Origin: an uncultured Lysobacter sp.
Lineage (GTDB): Bacteria > Pseudomonadota > Gammaproteobacteria > Xanthomonadales > Xanthomonadaceae
Assembly (NCBI GenBank): GCA_946480055.1
Contig: CAMLID010000001.1
Location: forward strand, 62,001-126,000
Direction of reading: 5' to 3'
Length of the DNA stretch: 64,000 bases
Below the pieces are notes generated by a model. The model had not been told where the DNA came from. It did not search any database and worked only from the letters and a program-made list of their open reading frames with translations. A program made the translations under genes and the position numbers. Below are positions 19,004 through 27,584 of this stretch, piece after piece (position 1 is the stretch's first letter; every line of letters begins with the position of its first letter).

Positions 19004-19299
19004 CGCAGCACCCCCGCCTTGCGGTGGCGGTCGATGCATTCGTGGCATGCACGTCGATGCAGTTCGCAGATCTCCAATTGGAACTTAGCCGGCGCCAGCA
19101 CCTGCTCGCTGAGTTCATCCCAAGCGTGCGGGCTGTCGGGGTCTGCCGGCTTCCACGGCGGCAGCCGCGTGTCGCAGGGCACGAAGCACTGGGCGTCGCA
19201 CTGTGCAGGCACCGGCTCGGGCTTGTCCGGCCGCACGGTCTCTGGCCCGCATGCCGACAGCAGGCCGACGATGGCGAACACCACGGCGGCGCGCATCAT
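19000..19299 (-). CDS. Outer-membrane spanin (Rz1-like lipoprotein)
   Basis: The ATG at 19299 overlaps the i-spanin stop (ATGATG) and encodes 99 residues. The N-terminus is a lipoprotein signal with lipobox LLSAC (Cys17). The mature part has a short Pro-containing stretch (RPDKPEPVPAQ) and then, unlike classical Rz1, six cysteines in the next 70 residues (CDAQCFVPC, then CELHRRACHECIDRH). Spanins fuse the inner and outer membranes at lysis. The cysteines could form disulfide-linked dimers in the periplasm. Confidence 0.78.
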   Translation of the reverse strand: MMRAAVVFAIVGLLSACGPETVRPDKPEPVPAQCDAQCFVPCDTRLPPWKPADPDSPHAWDELSEQVLAPAKFQLEICELHRRACHECIDRHRKAGVLR

Positions 19300-19673
19300 G
19301 GCGTGGCCCCTGTCAGCTGGTTGACGGCCTGAACCCGTTGACCTCCGGGCCCGCAATTCGCGGGCAGCGGCGGCAGTTGCCGCAGCTTTGTGCGGTAGAC
19401 CACGACACGCTCCCGCCCGCGGTCCACCTGCTGCGCCAGGTCGGCCCAGAGTTTCTGGTTGTCGGCCTCGGCGGCGACGGCGACCCGGTTGACCTGGTCG
19501 GCACGACCGCGCAGCGCGGCGATCTCGCCGTCGCGCTTCGCCGCTGACAGTTCAGCGGCGCGATCGGCCTTGACGTAGCCCAAGCGGTACACGGCCAGGC
19601 CGTTGCCCGCCAATGACAGGAACAGCAGCACCGAGAGGGCTGCGATCACCTTGAGCAAAGCCGGCATGGTCAT
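19296..19673 (-). CDS. Inner-membrane spanin (Rz-like)
   Basis: The ATG at 19673 overlaps the endolysin stop and gives 125 residues. There is one N-terminal membrane helix (LLKVIAALSVLLFLSLAGNG) followed by a long charged helix with heptads (AELSAAKRDGEIAALRGRAD, then NQKLWADLAQQVDRGRERV) and a Pro-rich end, the standard i-spanin plan. It pairs with the o-spanin gene immediately downstream. Confidence 0.85.
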   Translation of the reverse strand: MTMPALLKVIAALSVLLFLSLAGNGLAVYRLGYVKADRAAELSAAKRDGEIAALRGRADQVNRVAVAAEADNQKLWADLAQQVDRGRERVVVYRTKLRQLPPLPANCGPGGQRVQAVNQLTGATP

Positions 19674-20158
19674 GGCAGCACCAGTCCCCGCCCCTCGCAC
19701 AGGGCGCGCTCGGCGACGCGGCGGCGCGTCAGACCTTTCACCTTTCGCCCGCCGGCGTAGTCCCAGCGAGAGAGTTCGGCGCAAGCACCGTCCAGATCGC
19801 CGGCATTGGCCTTTCGTTGCAGCGTGGAGCCGCAAACGAGTTTGGGTCCCGCGTTGAAGACCGCCGTGGTGAATGCTGCTTCGGTATACACCGGCATCGG
19901 CACACGAATGCAGCGGCGAACGTGATCGTTCGCCTCCTGCAGGTCTCGACGCAGCAGCTGGTCGCACTCCGCGTTGCTGTATCGCCGTTGCTCGACGTCG
20001 CCGGTGTGGCCGTCGCAAACGGTCCACACTTGCACGATGTCTTGGTACGGGGTGTTCCGACGCCCCTCCCACGGCTGCGCTAGCAGCGCGGCCAGCGCTA
20101 TGGCAGCCGCGGCCGCAACCCCAATGCCCTTGCCTGAGCCTCGCTTGTCCTGTTTCAT
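19670..20158 (-). CDS. SAR endolysin, GH24 lysozyme
   Basis: This muramidase cleaves peptidoglycan at lysis. The start at 20158 overlaps the upstream stop (ATGA) and gives 162 residues. Residues 10-28 are a weakly hydrophobic Ala/Gly-rich helix (GKGIGVAAAAAIALAALLA), the signature of a signal-arrest-release domain. The catalytic triad follows with exact T4-lysozyme spacing: Glu31 (WEG), Asp40, Thr46. SAR endolysins are exported by Sec and released from the membrane by a pinholin or by loss of membrane potential. Confidence 0.92.
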   Translation of the reverse strand: MKQDKRGSGKGIGVAAAAAIALAALLAQPWEGRRNTPYQDIVQVWTVCDGHTGDVEQRRYSNAECDQLLRRDLQEANDHVRRCIRVPMPVYTEAAFTTAVFNAGPKLVCGSTLQRKANAGDLDGACAELSRWDYAGGRKVKGLTRRRVAERALCEGRGLVLP

Positions 20159-20730
20159 AGTTCGATCCTCCGCATCACACCGATCCACTGCTGCGCCGGC
20201 GGCGCCTCCGGAATCGGGTTGGCCAGCGTTTCGACCTGGAAGCGCATGCCGTCGCTATCGACCATTCCGTGCCGCATGCGGTACGGACGGTGCTCTGCCC
20301 GGCAGCTGTCCCACTCAGCACGGACGCGCTGGCGGTCCTCGGGGGCGATGAAGGTCATCCAACCCCACCCCATCAACTCGACCTTGCCGACGCCGAGCCA
20401 CCGCGCATACGTCTGATTTACGTAGCTGTTGGAGCCGTCTGGGCCGCACTCGAACTCGGCGGATTCAACGTTGGCATCACCGCGCGCACGCATCGTCAGC
20501 GTCAGCATCACGAAGCTGGTGCGCAGCTGCTCCACCTCGTGACGACCTGCGTCGACGCTGTCGCGCAACGCCGGCACATCGGACATGGCGCGAAGCCCTG
20601 CGCGATATGGTTCGAACCAGATTGCAAGGCGCTTCCGAAATACCAGCCACAGCGTCGCCACCGGTGCGGCCAGCATTCCCAGCAAGGCGCCAATGCTGGC
20701 CGCCAGATCGAGTACTGAGGTCAGGTCCAT
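20155..20730 (-). CDS. Membrane-anchored PAS-domain protein in the holin position
   Basis: A 191-residue protein with one membrane helix at about residues 6-30 (SIGALLGMLAAPVATLWLVF), a basic linker, a helix and a C-terminal PAS domain at about 85-190 (PDGSNSYVNQTYARWLG, then GWGWMTFIAPEDRQRVRAEW, then a DSDGMRF strand). PAS domains sense small ligands, redox state or light, or mediate pairing. There is no kinase, cyclase or effector domain. It is first in the lysis cassette and overlaps the SAR endolysin gene by four bases. No other holin candidate is present, so it could be a holin or a regulator of lysis timing (inference). Confidence 0.8.
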   Translation of the reverse strand: MDLTSVLDLAASIGALLGMLAAPVATLWLVFRKRLAIWFEPYRAGLRAMSDVPALRDSVDAGRHEVEQLRTSFVMLTLTMRARGDANVESAEFECGPDGSNSYVNQTYARWLGVGKVELMGWGWMTFIAPEDRQRVRAEWDSCRAEHRPYRMRHGMVDSDGMRFQVETLANPIPEAPPAQQWIGVMRRIEL

Positions 20731-20747
20731 ATGCTCTCGGCGGCCAA

Positions 20748-21077
20748 TCAGGCGTTCAGGTGGATCCGGACCGCCGTATCGCCGCTACCCGCAGCATTCG
20801 CCGCGTAGCCAGCGAGCGTGTTTCCGGAGGCGGTCGTAGTGAGCCGCTTGTTGGTGTTGTCCCAGTACAGCAGCGCGCCCTGGGCCATCACATCCGCCGG
20901 CAGCTTGGGCAGGCTGTAAACCTGCTTGACCGCGACACTGATGGTCTGGCCGACCGCGCCGCTCGCCAGCGCCACGCCCAGTCGCAAGCCGACCAGGATG
21001 CCGCTACCGGTAGTGATGGCGGAGCCCGCCACGGTGTAGTCGAGCACGTCGCCCGGCTGGATGAAGTTGTTCGCCAT
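20748..21077 (-). CDS. DUF2190 capsid-associated protein
   Basis: The ATG at 21077 with a GGAG about 10 bases upstream gives 109 residues beginning MANNFIQPGDVLDYT. The pattern GSGILVGLRLGVALASGAVG followed by VYSLPK and ALLYWDNTNKRLTTTASGN is diagnostic of DUF2190, small beta-barrel proteins encoded next to capsid genes and probably acting as capsid decoration. It lies directly downstream of the capsid fusion gene. Confidence 0.87.
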   Translation of the reverse strand: MANNFIQPGDVLDYTVAGSAITTGSGILVGLRLGVALASGAVGQTISVAVKQVYSLPKLPADVMAQGALLYWDNTNKRLTTTASGNTLAGYAANAAGSGDTAVRIHLNA

Positions 21078-21149
21078 GGTGGATGTCTCCGGTGGTGACG
21101 ATGAAGGAGCTGCGCGCGGAGGGCGCCTCTCGGCGCCCACCGCTGTTGG

Positions 21150-23390
21150 TTAGCCGCCGGGTGCAGGCGTCTTGAGGGCACCGCGGAAGCCCACGGCACC
21201 GACGGCGTAGTCGTAAGTCACGCGCCAACTGACGCCGTTGGAGCGGAAGGCCTCTTGCATGACCAGGCGCGGCACCTGGATGCCGTCGACGAAACCGACT
21301 TCGATGACCGGCACCTGGTTCGGGTCGGCGAACGAGTACCAGGCGGTGTCCCCCAGACGCGGCGAGTCGACGATGTCGCTGTACGTGCCCTTGGCGATGT
21401 TGGTTCGCTGCAGCTTGTTGGCCGCATCCGGGTCATAGGTATCGCCATTGACCACGCGGGCAGCGCCGCTCAACGACAGCGGCCCCAGCCAGACGGCCGG
21501 ACGCAGGTCGAGGTAGTCGTCGTTACCACCGGGCGCCTTCTGTTTGGCCATCTGCTGGCGCGCAGCGTCGACGCTCGTGACCGTGGGCACGGCGGCGGTG
21601 CCGGCGATGTTGTTGTGCGAGCTGTGGAAGAGCGGCTGGCCGTCCGTCATGGTCGGCCCTGCGCCGCCGTTCAAGGCGAAGAGCGCGAACACATCCTTGT
21701 TGAGCGTCCGGATCGCAGCGCTGCCCATGCCCTGGGCGGCGTCGGAGAAGAAGCCGATATCGTCGTTCTTCGTCGCCTCGTAGGACAGGTTCAGGATCCG
21801 ACCTTTGCTTCGGGCCGTGAGCGTCTGCTTCTCGCCGTCCGGGTAGTTGCCGTCCTTGTACTCACCCGCTTCGTTGACGACCTCCAGGTCCGAGAAGGTC
21901 GAACCGAAGATGCGGATGTGAGGCCGGAAGTCGGACAGCGTGCCGATCTTGCAGAAGCGGCGCCACGCCTGCTCGCCGGCCAGGAACTGCTGGATCAGGA
22001 TCTTGTGCAGCGCGTTCTCGAACATGACCGGGAAGTCGCTGGTGGTCTGCGTGACCGCCGCCTGGAACACCCGCTCGGTGTCCATGCCGCGGGTGTTCAC
22101 ACCGGCCGCCGCCGCGCACTCGCGGGCCATGTCCATCAGGGTCAGGCCGTTGAACGGGTTGCCGTTTCGTGCCTTGGCGTCCTCGTCGGGCTTCAGGGCC
22201 CCCGCGCGGGCCAGGATCATCTGCGCGCCCGCCTCGCGCAGCTTGTCGCGCTGGTCGTGGCCCGCGACGACATGGCCACCGCCGTTGAGCGGCTGGCGGC
22301 CCTTGGCCTGCAGACGCAGGATCTCCTTGCCGACGTCGCCGGCGCTGATGGCCGGATCGGCCTCGTCAATCACGCGATTCACGTAGGCCAGGACGTCCGG
22401 GTTGTCGGGGCTCAGCCCGGCGAGCGCCCGGATCTCGGTGTTGCGTTCGCGCAGCGCGGCCAAGGCCGCCTGCGGGGTGTCGGCGGGCTTGGGGGTATCC
22501 GCCTGCTGCTGCTGGGATTCCGGCATGGGAATGACTCCGGTGGTAGGGCCGGCACTGGCCGGCGGGTTCGCGCGGGCGGACGCCTGCGGGTTGGATTCGG
22601 CCGCTGTGGCCGGAATGGGGCGTCGCAGCGACGCAGCCAGCTGCGTCGGCATGCGTTCGAAGTAGCGGGCAAATGCCGGCTGTGCGGCGATGGTTGCGAG
22701 GGCCTGCGCTGCGGTCTGTTCGGTCTCGGCGTCCTCGACCACTTCTGTCACGAAGCCTTCGGCCTTGGCTTCGGAGGCCGAATACCAGTGATCCTTGCCG
22801 TCCTGCATCAGAGCGAGCATGTCGGCGTGTGGCTTGCCCGTCGCCGCGGAGTAGCTGTGCGCCATCGAGTCTGCGTAGCCCTTGAGTACGGCCACGAAAC
22901 TCTCCGCAGCCTCCTCGACTTCGTTGGCGTTGCCCGTGACGTACAAGCCACCCCATGGCGCGTGCACCATCAGGCGCGTGTTCGCCGCCATCGATCGCTT
23001 GCTACCGGCCATGAGAATCAAGCTGGCAATGCTCGCAGCGATGCCATCGACGGCGGTATTGATGGTCGCTCCAGACTTGGCCTTGCGCTTGAGAGCGTTG
23101 TAGATCGCAAGGCCGTCGACGACGCTGCCGCCATAGCTGTTGATGTAGACGTTGATCGTCTTGACCGCGGGCTCCAGGGCGTTGAGCTGCTCGACCACGC
23201 TCATCGCGGTGATCGACTCGCCCCACCAGCTCTCGCCGATGTCGCCAAAGATGTACAGATCGGCAGCGTCGCTGCCTTGAGCTTTGAGCTCGATACGACC
23301 CGGGATACGTTCGGTCGGCCCAGCGTGCCCTTGCGCTTCAACGATCAGCGCCATCGCGCGAGCGAGCAGGGACTTATTCAGGTGCGGCAT
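21150..23390 (-). CDS. Prohead protease / major capsid protein fusion
   Basis: The 746-residue protein joins two head genes. Residues about 1-230 are a ClpP-type protease with nucleophile Ser120 (DGIAASIASL), His143 (MVHAPWGG) and a downstream Asp near 197-200. Residues about 285-400 are a Gln/Pro-rich and helical linker that may act as scaffold. Residues from about 430 are an HK97-fold major capsid protein (FNGLTLMDMARECA, FFSDAAQGMGSAAIRTLNKD, then YDYAVGAVGFRGALK). Self-cleavage should release the shell protein. Such fusions are known in siphoviruses. The ATG shares one base with the portal stop. Confidence 0.93.
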   Translation of the reverse strand: MPHLNKSLLARAMALIVEAQGHAGPTERIPGRIELKAQGSDAADLYIFGDIGESWWGESITAMSVVEQLNALEPAVKTINVYINSYGGSVVDGLAIYNALKRKAKSGATINTAVDGIAASIASLILMAGSKRSMAANTRLMVHAPWGGLYVTGNANEVEEAAESFVAVLKGYADSMAHSYSAATGKPHADMLALMQDGKDHWYSASEAKAEGFVTEVVEDAETEQTAAQALATIAAQPAFARYFERMPTQLAASLRRPIPATAAESNPQASARANPPASAGPTTGVIPMPESQQQQADTPKPADTPQAALAALRERNTEIRALAGLSPDNPDVLAYVNRVIDEADPAISAGDVGKEILRLQAKGRQPLNGGGHVVAGHDQRDKLREAGAQMILARAGALKPDEDAKARNGNPFNGLTLMDMARECAAAAGVNTRGMDTERVFQAAVTQTTSDFPVMFENALHKILIQQFLAGEQAWRRFCKIGTLSDFRPHIRIFGSTFSDLEVVNEAGEYKDGNYPDGEKQTLTARSKGRILNLSYEATKNDDIGFFSDAAQGMGSAAIRTLNKDVFALFALNGGAGPTMTDGQPLFHSSHNNIAGTAAVPTVTSVDAARQQMAKQKAPGGNDDYLDLRPAVWLGPLSLSGAARVVNGDTYDPDAANKLQRTNIAKGTYSDIVDSPRLGDTAWYSFADPNQVPVIEVGFVDGIQVPRLVMQEAFRSNGVSWRVTYDYAVGAVGFRGALKTPAPGG

Positions 23391-24949
23391 CAGGCGTTCT
23401 CCTTCAGCGCCTGCACACGGCTGGCCGCGCGCAGATCGGCGCGGCGAGCAGCCGCTTCGGTGTCGGTGTCGTCGGTGCTAGTCGGCGACGGGTTGCTTGG
23501 GGCCCGCTCGGCCCAGTCCTCACGCAGCCGCAGGACTTCTTCGGGATCGTTGCCCGATAGCAGGATGTTCTGCTGAGGCGCCTGCCAGCCGCGATCTTCC
23601 ATCTCACCGCGAGCCAGCGTCTCCTTCAGCGGATCGATCCATGGCATCTGCGGGCGAATGAAGATGGCCGCCGATAGTTCGCGCAGGGTCCAACCCCGCG
23701 GCATTCGCACCAGGCCGGCGAGCACTGCCGACTGGACGAACTGGGTCCAGACGGGGCGCATGAAGCGCGCGACGAACTGCTCGCCAAGCATGGCGTAGGC
23801 GCCGAACTTCTCGACCAGCTCTTGTCGCTGGGCCGAGTAAGTGCCGTCGTAGTTCATGGTGAGCGAGCTGGCGCTCACGTTGAGCCCACCTGCCGCCCGG
23901 CGCAGCTGTCCGTCGACGTAGGTCGCGACGTTGGGGTTTGGGCGCTTGCTGTCGAGAATCTCGATCGACTCGCCAGGCTCCAAGTCGTCCGCGATCATGC
24001 CCGGCACCATCGTCAGCGATCGGTACACGCGATCGAGCGCTGCGCCAGTGGCCGTGGCCGCGCCGCCCACATTCCCGTACGAGCCCGGGTCGCCCTTCAC
24101 GATCTGCGCACACAGAGAAGCCGCGACCTTGGCGGCGATGCGCTCGCTGTCCTCGTAGTCCTGGACGTCGCGGAGCCGATTGATGACCGACGCGAACACG
24201 CTCAGGCCGCGCACCTGATGTACGCGGTCGATCATCGCGAACTGGTGCATCTGGTCGGCGGGGACGCGCTTCGTCTCCATACGCCAGCCGTTGCCATCGC
24301 CCGGATGATTCTTGTACACGTGATAGGCGACGAAGCGACCCCAGGCGTTGCGCTCGATTCCCTGGAGGATGTTGCGCCCCTCGTCGGTCATGTCGAGCGG
24401 CACCAAGTCCGCTTCGAGCAATTCCAGCGAAAACGGGACCACCGTTCCGTGGTCCAAGAAGTCGACAGGGCCGGATAGCTGCTGCCAGAAGGCCTCACCG
24501 TCGCGATAGGCGCTGCCAGCGACCAGTTGCTGACACTTTCCCATGTCGTGGCGCCAAGTGACCTCGGGACGGTCCCAGAACTCGTCCCACAGGTCGCGCA
24601 GGAGTTGGGCGATCGCACGATCGACCTTTCCGCCCTTGCGCCGCGGCGCAGGCATCACGTCGATGCCACTGCCGACGGTGTTCTGAACCAGGATGCCATG
24701 GGCGTTTCGAGCGATATCGACATCGCGACACAGGGCGCGTGCGCTGTCGCGCAACTGTTTGGCGTCCATGCCGACAATTCGGTTGGCGCTGCCCATGTCC
24801 GTGGCGAGCTTGCGGCCTCGGCCTGGACGCACGCCCTCGTGCGCGCGGGCGACGGGCTTGGCAGCATCGCCGGGGCCATGCGCCGCGCGCTCGCGATCGG
24901 CTCTGACCGCGACGGCGAGGCGCTCTCGCGCGACGGTCGCGCTGCTCAA
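23390..24949 (-). CDS. Portal protein (lambda gpB family)
   Basis: The 519-residue portal forms the dodecameric ring through which DNA is packaged and released. Typical motifs are LCRDVDIARNAHGILVQNTV (DNA-packaging portal core), HDMGKCQQLVAGSAYRDGE, NAWGRFVAYHVYKNHPGD and NYDGTYSAQRQELVEKFGAY. The start is TTG at 24949, overlapping the stop of the gpW-like gene (TTGA). The C-terminus is Glu/Arg-rich. Order terminase, joiner, portal, protease-capsid is lambda-like. Confidence 0.93.
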   Translation of the reverse strand: MSSATVARERLAVAVRADRERAAHGPGDAAKPVARAHEGVRPGRGRKLATDMGSANRIVGMDAKQLRDSARALCRDVDIARNAHGILVQNTVGSGIDVMPAPRRKGGKVDRAIAQLLRDLWDEFWDRPEVTWRHDMGKCQQLVAGSAYRDGEAFWQQLSGPVDFLDHGTVVPFSLELLEADLVPLDMTDEGRNILQGIERNAWGRFVAYHVYKNHPGDGNGWRMETKRVPADQMHQFAMIDRVHQVRGLSVFASVINRLRDVQDYEDSERIAAKVAASLCAQIVKGDPGSYGNVGGAATATGAALDRVYRSLTMVPGMIADDLEPGESIEILDSKRPNPNVATYVDGQLRRAAGGLNVSASSLTMNYDGTYSAQRQELVEKFGAYAMLGEQFVARFMRPVWTQFVQSAVLAGLVRMPRGWTLRELSAAIFIRPQMPWIDPLKETLARGEMEDRGWQAPQQNILLSGNDPEEVLRLREDWAERAPSNPSPTSTDDTDTEAAARRADLRAASRVQALKENA

Positions 24950-25176
24950 TCGCCACCCCCGAAATCGGCCTGGGAGAAGCGGCTGCGGTTGCCGGAGGCC
25001 ACCTGCTGCTCGCGTGCCACAACCTGCTGCAGATGCGCGATCTCCGCTCGCACCTCCGCCAAATCAGCTCGCTGGACGAACCGATCGCCCAGTCGCCAGG
25101 ACTGGCCGGCCAGGATCTTGGCCTCTGCCTGGATGTATAGCGCTAGACGTTGTTCGTTCGCGGTAGCCACGGACAT
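24946..25176 (-). CDS. gpW-like head-tail joining protein
   Basis: The ATG at 25176 gives a 76-residue protein. A helix (ANEQRLALYIQAEAKILAGQ) is followed by SWRLGDRFVQRADLAEVRAE and HLQQVVAREQ, the helix-hairpin-helix layout of gpW/DUF6148 proteins that occupy the inner neck below the portal. It overlaps the portal TTG start. A longer frame to 25248 would begin in AT-rich leader, so the internal ATG is preferred. Confidence 0.75.
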   Translation of the reverse strand: MSVATANEQRLALYIQAEAKILAGQSWRLGDRFVQRADLAEVRAEIAHLQQVVAREQQVASGNRSRFSQADFGGGD

Positions 25177-25320
25177 AGCGTGGCGATGCGCGATGGGCAG
25201 TTCTAAAAAATTACGCCCACACCGGCTACGTAAGCCATTGAATCGCAAGGCCCCGAAAATGCGTCCAGGCCAAGTTTTTTAAAGTTTGCCCACCTGACCG
25301 TATGGAACCCGCTCTCGCTG
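25177..25320. promoter_or_regulatory. AT-rich gap inside the late operon, candidate activator-dependent promoter
   Basis: This 144-base gap is the longest break in the head-gene run, whose other genes overlap or nearly touch. On the leftward strand it contains AAACTTTAAAAAACTTGG (near 25284-25267) and GTAATTTTTTAGAA (near 25214-25201), unlike the GC-rich surroundings. It lies just downstream of the Mor-like gene, so it is a reasonable target for that protein. There is no good -35/-10 pair, which is normal for activator-dependent promoters. Confidence 0.35.
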
Positions 25321-25635
25321 CTACGCGCTGCTCTCGATCGCCAACGGCAGGCCACCGGGAAACAAGCGGCCGAGTGTGCGGCGACTAATGCCGAACTCGC
25401 GGCACACCTGCGACACGGTCTGCCCACGCCGCAAGGCGGCTTCAATCTGCAGTACGTCGTACTGGCGCGCCGGAGCCGGGATGTAGAGCGGCTGACCGGC
25501 GTACTCGCGCTGCAAGTAGGCCAACAAGCTGTTGGCGATCGGGACCGCAATGACTTCGCGCATGCCGGTCTCGTGCACGATGGCCCGCACGAGCTCGCGG
25601 CGCAGTGCCTCGGTGCGGTCGGCTTCCCTGCTCAA
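25321..25635 (-). CDS. Mor/C-family-like transcription activator
   Basis: A 104-residue protein with a TTG start overlapping the large-terminase stop (TTGA). The N-terminal part is helical. A YIPAPARQ linker then leads to a helix-turn-helix (VSQVCREFGISRRTLGRLF). This layout matches the Mor/C family, which in phage Mu activates middle and late promoters. It is unusual inside a lambda-like head operon between terminase and joiner. The gap downstream may hold its target. Confidence 0.75.
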   Translation of the reverse strand: MSREADRTEALRRELVRAIVHETGMREVIAVPIANSLLAYLQREYAGQPLYIPAPARQYDVLQIEAALRRGQTVSQVCREFGISRRTLGRLFPGGLPLAIESSA

Positions 25636-27584
25636 CTGATGCTCCAGTCGCTATCCGCCAGACCCCGACGCGGAGGCGCCACCCCCCTGGAGGGTGCCGA
25701 CGCAGTCTCGGTGGGTGCTGAGCCAGAAGTTGATGTTTCACGGGAATCCAAATCGCTCTGCCCGATCCGGCGCACCAGGCTGGCCAGTAGGTTCGCTTCC
25801 CTCCGATCCCAATCCGCACGCGTCCAGCGATGCATCCGCACCTCGGGATGCAGGGCCGCAGCGTAGGCGTACGTCCAGGTATCGAGCGGCTCATTGCGCG
25901 GGCTACCGCGCTTCTTCTCGAACCGGTTCTTGCGGGGGTTGTAGGTTTCGCTGGTCAGGCCGCCGAAGTACTCCAGGCTGAGTTGATCGCTAAAGCGCAT
26001 CCTGCGCTCCTCGCTGTCCTTGTCCGCATCAGATGACAGCCAGCCGTACAGCATGTGTTTGATGGCCACCGTGCCCACGGGATAGGCCATCACCCCCCGC
26101 TTGTCGAGCTGCCCGCGCCAGTTGATGTCCTGCAGGCGTCCCTTGCCCAGTGGAGGCGCGTTGTTGGCGGTGGCGCCGAAGCCGGCGATATGGCGGCGCA
26201 GGCGGCCGCTACGCACAAACGCCTTCACGGCCTCGGTGCGATGGCCCAGCATGTCCTGCAGGCTCGCGTCGATGCGTAGAACGGCGCCGCTCTCGTGCTC
26301 GATGGGCCGGCTCAGCAGCTCGACCAAGGCCGCCCACACGGCATCGTCCGCCGGATCTCCGGGTAGTTCCACATAGTCGATCGGCCAGCAGTGCATGCCC
26401 CTGCCCCAGCCAAGGATCTGGACAGCTAGGCGGTTGTCCTGGGTGTCGATCCCGGCCGTGATGGCGAGTACCCACCGGGGCACCGGACGAAGCGGCCGCG
26501 GCTCGACTCGCTCTGCAACCAGGTTGTGCTTGACGGCACGCAGCGCGGGGTCTTCCCACGGCTCCGCCAGTCGGTCGTTGATGAAGGTCTTCAGTTTGGC
26601 CGGATCGTCCTGCGCGTCCAGCCACATGCGCACCAGGTCCAGCCAGCGCGGGCCCAGGCCGAAGGGGTAGTAGAGCGCATTGGCGTGGTAGCCGCGCACC
26701 TTCGCACCCGGGTTCTCAGCCACCCACCGCCCTGAAGCAATCAACTGCGTTTTCTGATGCTCCTCGATCACTACGCCGCATTCGCGACAGGCGTACCAGC
26801 ACCGCGAAGCGTCGGGCGTCCAATGCAGGCCGCCCCACTCGAACGGCTGCTCGTGCCCGCAATCGGGGCATGGCCACAGCCAGCGACGGCGGTCCGAGGT
26901 GGCGTACAACTCGGAGACGCGGCAGCGGCCTACCACTTCAGGCGTGCCGACCTTGAATCGCTTGTAGGTGTTGGGGAAGGCGGAGCTGCGCCCATCCACC
27001 ATCGCGTCAGGGTCGTCACCGGTCTTGAGGTGATTGGCAAAGCTGGAGAACTCGTCGACCAGAACCAAGCCAGCCGATGTGCCCTTCAGTCGGACCGGGC
27101 TGCCGGCATGCTCGATGTACAGCTGACCGCCTTCAAAGTCCTTGAAGGCACGACGGTTCGATGACTCGCGGCTTGCTGTGCTGGTCAGCACACGTTGAAT
27201 CGCTGCCGTCTCGTCGATCAACGGATTGAGCTTCTGGTCAATCCACTTGTTCGCAGAAACCTCGCCGGGAAGCACGACCATGATGGGCTGCGGGTTCTCG
27301 CACATGCTGTAGCCCAGGATGTTGGCCTCCATCTCGGACTTTCCGAACTGGATGCACAGCATGGCCACGACATCCTGCACGACGCTACGGGCGCTAAAGC
27401 AATCCATGATCTCCACGAGCAACGGGTTGCGGCTGTTCCGCCACTCGCCTGGAATGGAACTGCCCTTGCTCGACAGCTTGCGGTTCGCCTCGGCCCATTC
27501 GCTGACCAGCCCGAGTTTGCGCGGCGCGATCGCGCGCCCGACCGATCGCGCGATCTCGGTGCGCGCATGCGCATACCTGATCAC
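25632..27584 (-). CDS. Terminase large subunit (GpA family)
   Basis: The packaging motor and nuclease, 650 residues, GTG start overlapping the small-subunit stop. The ATPase has an adenine-binding region, a Walker A-like QFGKSE at residues 79-84 and Walker B LVLVDEF near 175. A four-Cys zinc motif (CPDC, then CRECG) lies near residues 240-280. The nuclease begins with AGIDTQDNRLAVQILGWGRG. These are features of lambda GpA-type terminases, which generally cut at cos sites. Confidence 0.95.
   Translation of the reverse strand: MIRYAHARTEIARSVGRAIAPRKLGLVSEWAEANRKLSSKGSSIPGEWRNSRNPLLVEIMDCFSARSVVQDVVAMLCIQFGKSEMEANILGYSMCENPQPIMVVLPGEVSANKWIDQKLNPLIDETAAIQRVLTSTASRESSNRRAFKDFEGGQLYIEHAGSPVRLKGTSAGLVLVDEFSSFANHLKTGDDPDAMVDGRSSAFPNTYKRFKVGTPEVVGRCRVSELYATSDRRRWLWPCPDCGHEQPFEWGGLHWTPDASRCWYACRECGVVIEEHQKTQLIASGRWVAENPGAKVRGYHANALYYPFGLGPRWLDLVRMWLDAQDDPAKLKTFINDRLAEPWEDPALRAVKHNLVAERVEPRPLRPVPRWVLAITAGIDTQDNRLAVQILGWGRGMHCWPIDYVELPGDPADDAVWAALVELLSRPIEHESGAVLRIDASLQDMLGHRTEAVKAFVRSGRLRRHIAGFGATANNAPPLGKGRLQDINWRGQLDKRGVMAYPVGTVAIKHMLYGWLSSDADKDSEERRMRFSDQLSLEYFGGLTSETYNPRKNRFEKKRGSPRNEPLDTWTYAYAAALHPEVRMHRWTRADWDRREANLLASLVRRIGQSDLDSRETSTSGSAPTETASAPSRGVAPPRRGLADSDWSIS

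Noticed and set aside
21255..23576. 773-codon rightward frame opposite the capsid fusion
   Set aside because: An Arg/Val/Gly-rich shadow of a confidently assigned gene.
25203..25550. 115-codon leftward frame over the Mor-like gene and gap
   Set aside because: It is out of frame with the Mor-like protein and has no motifs.
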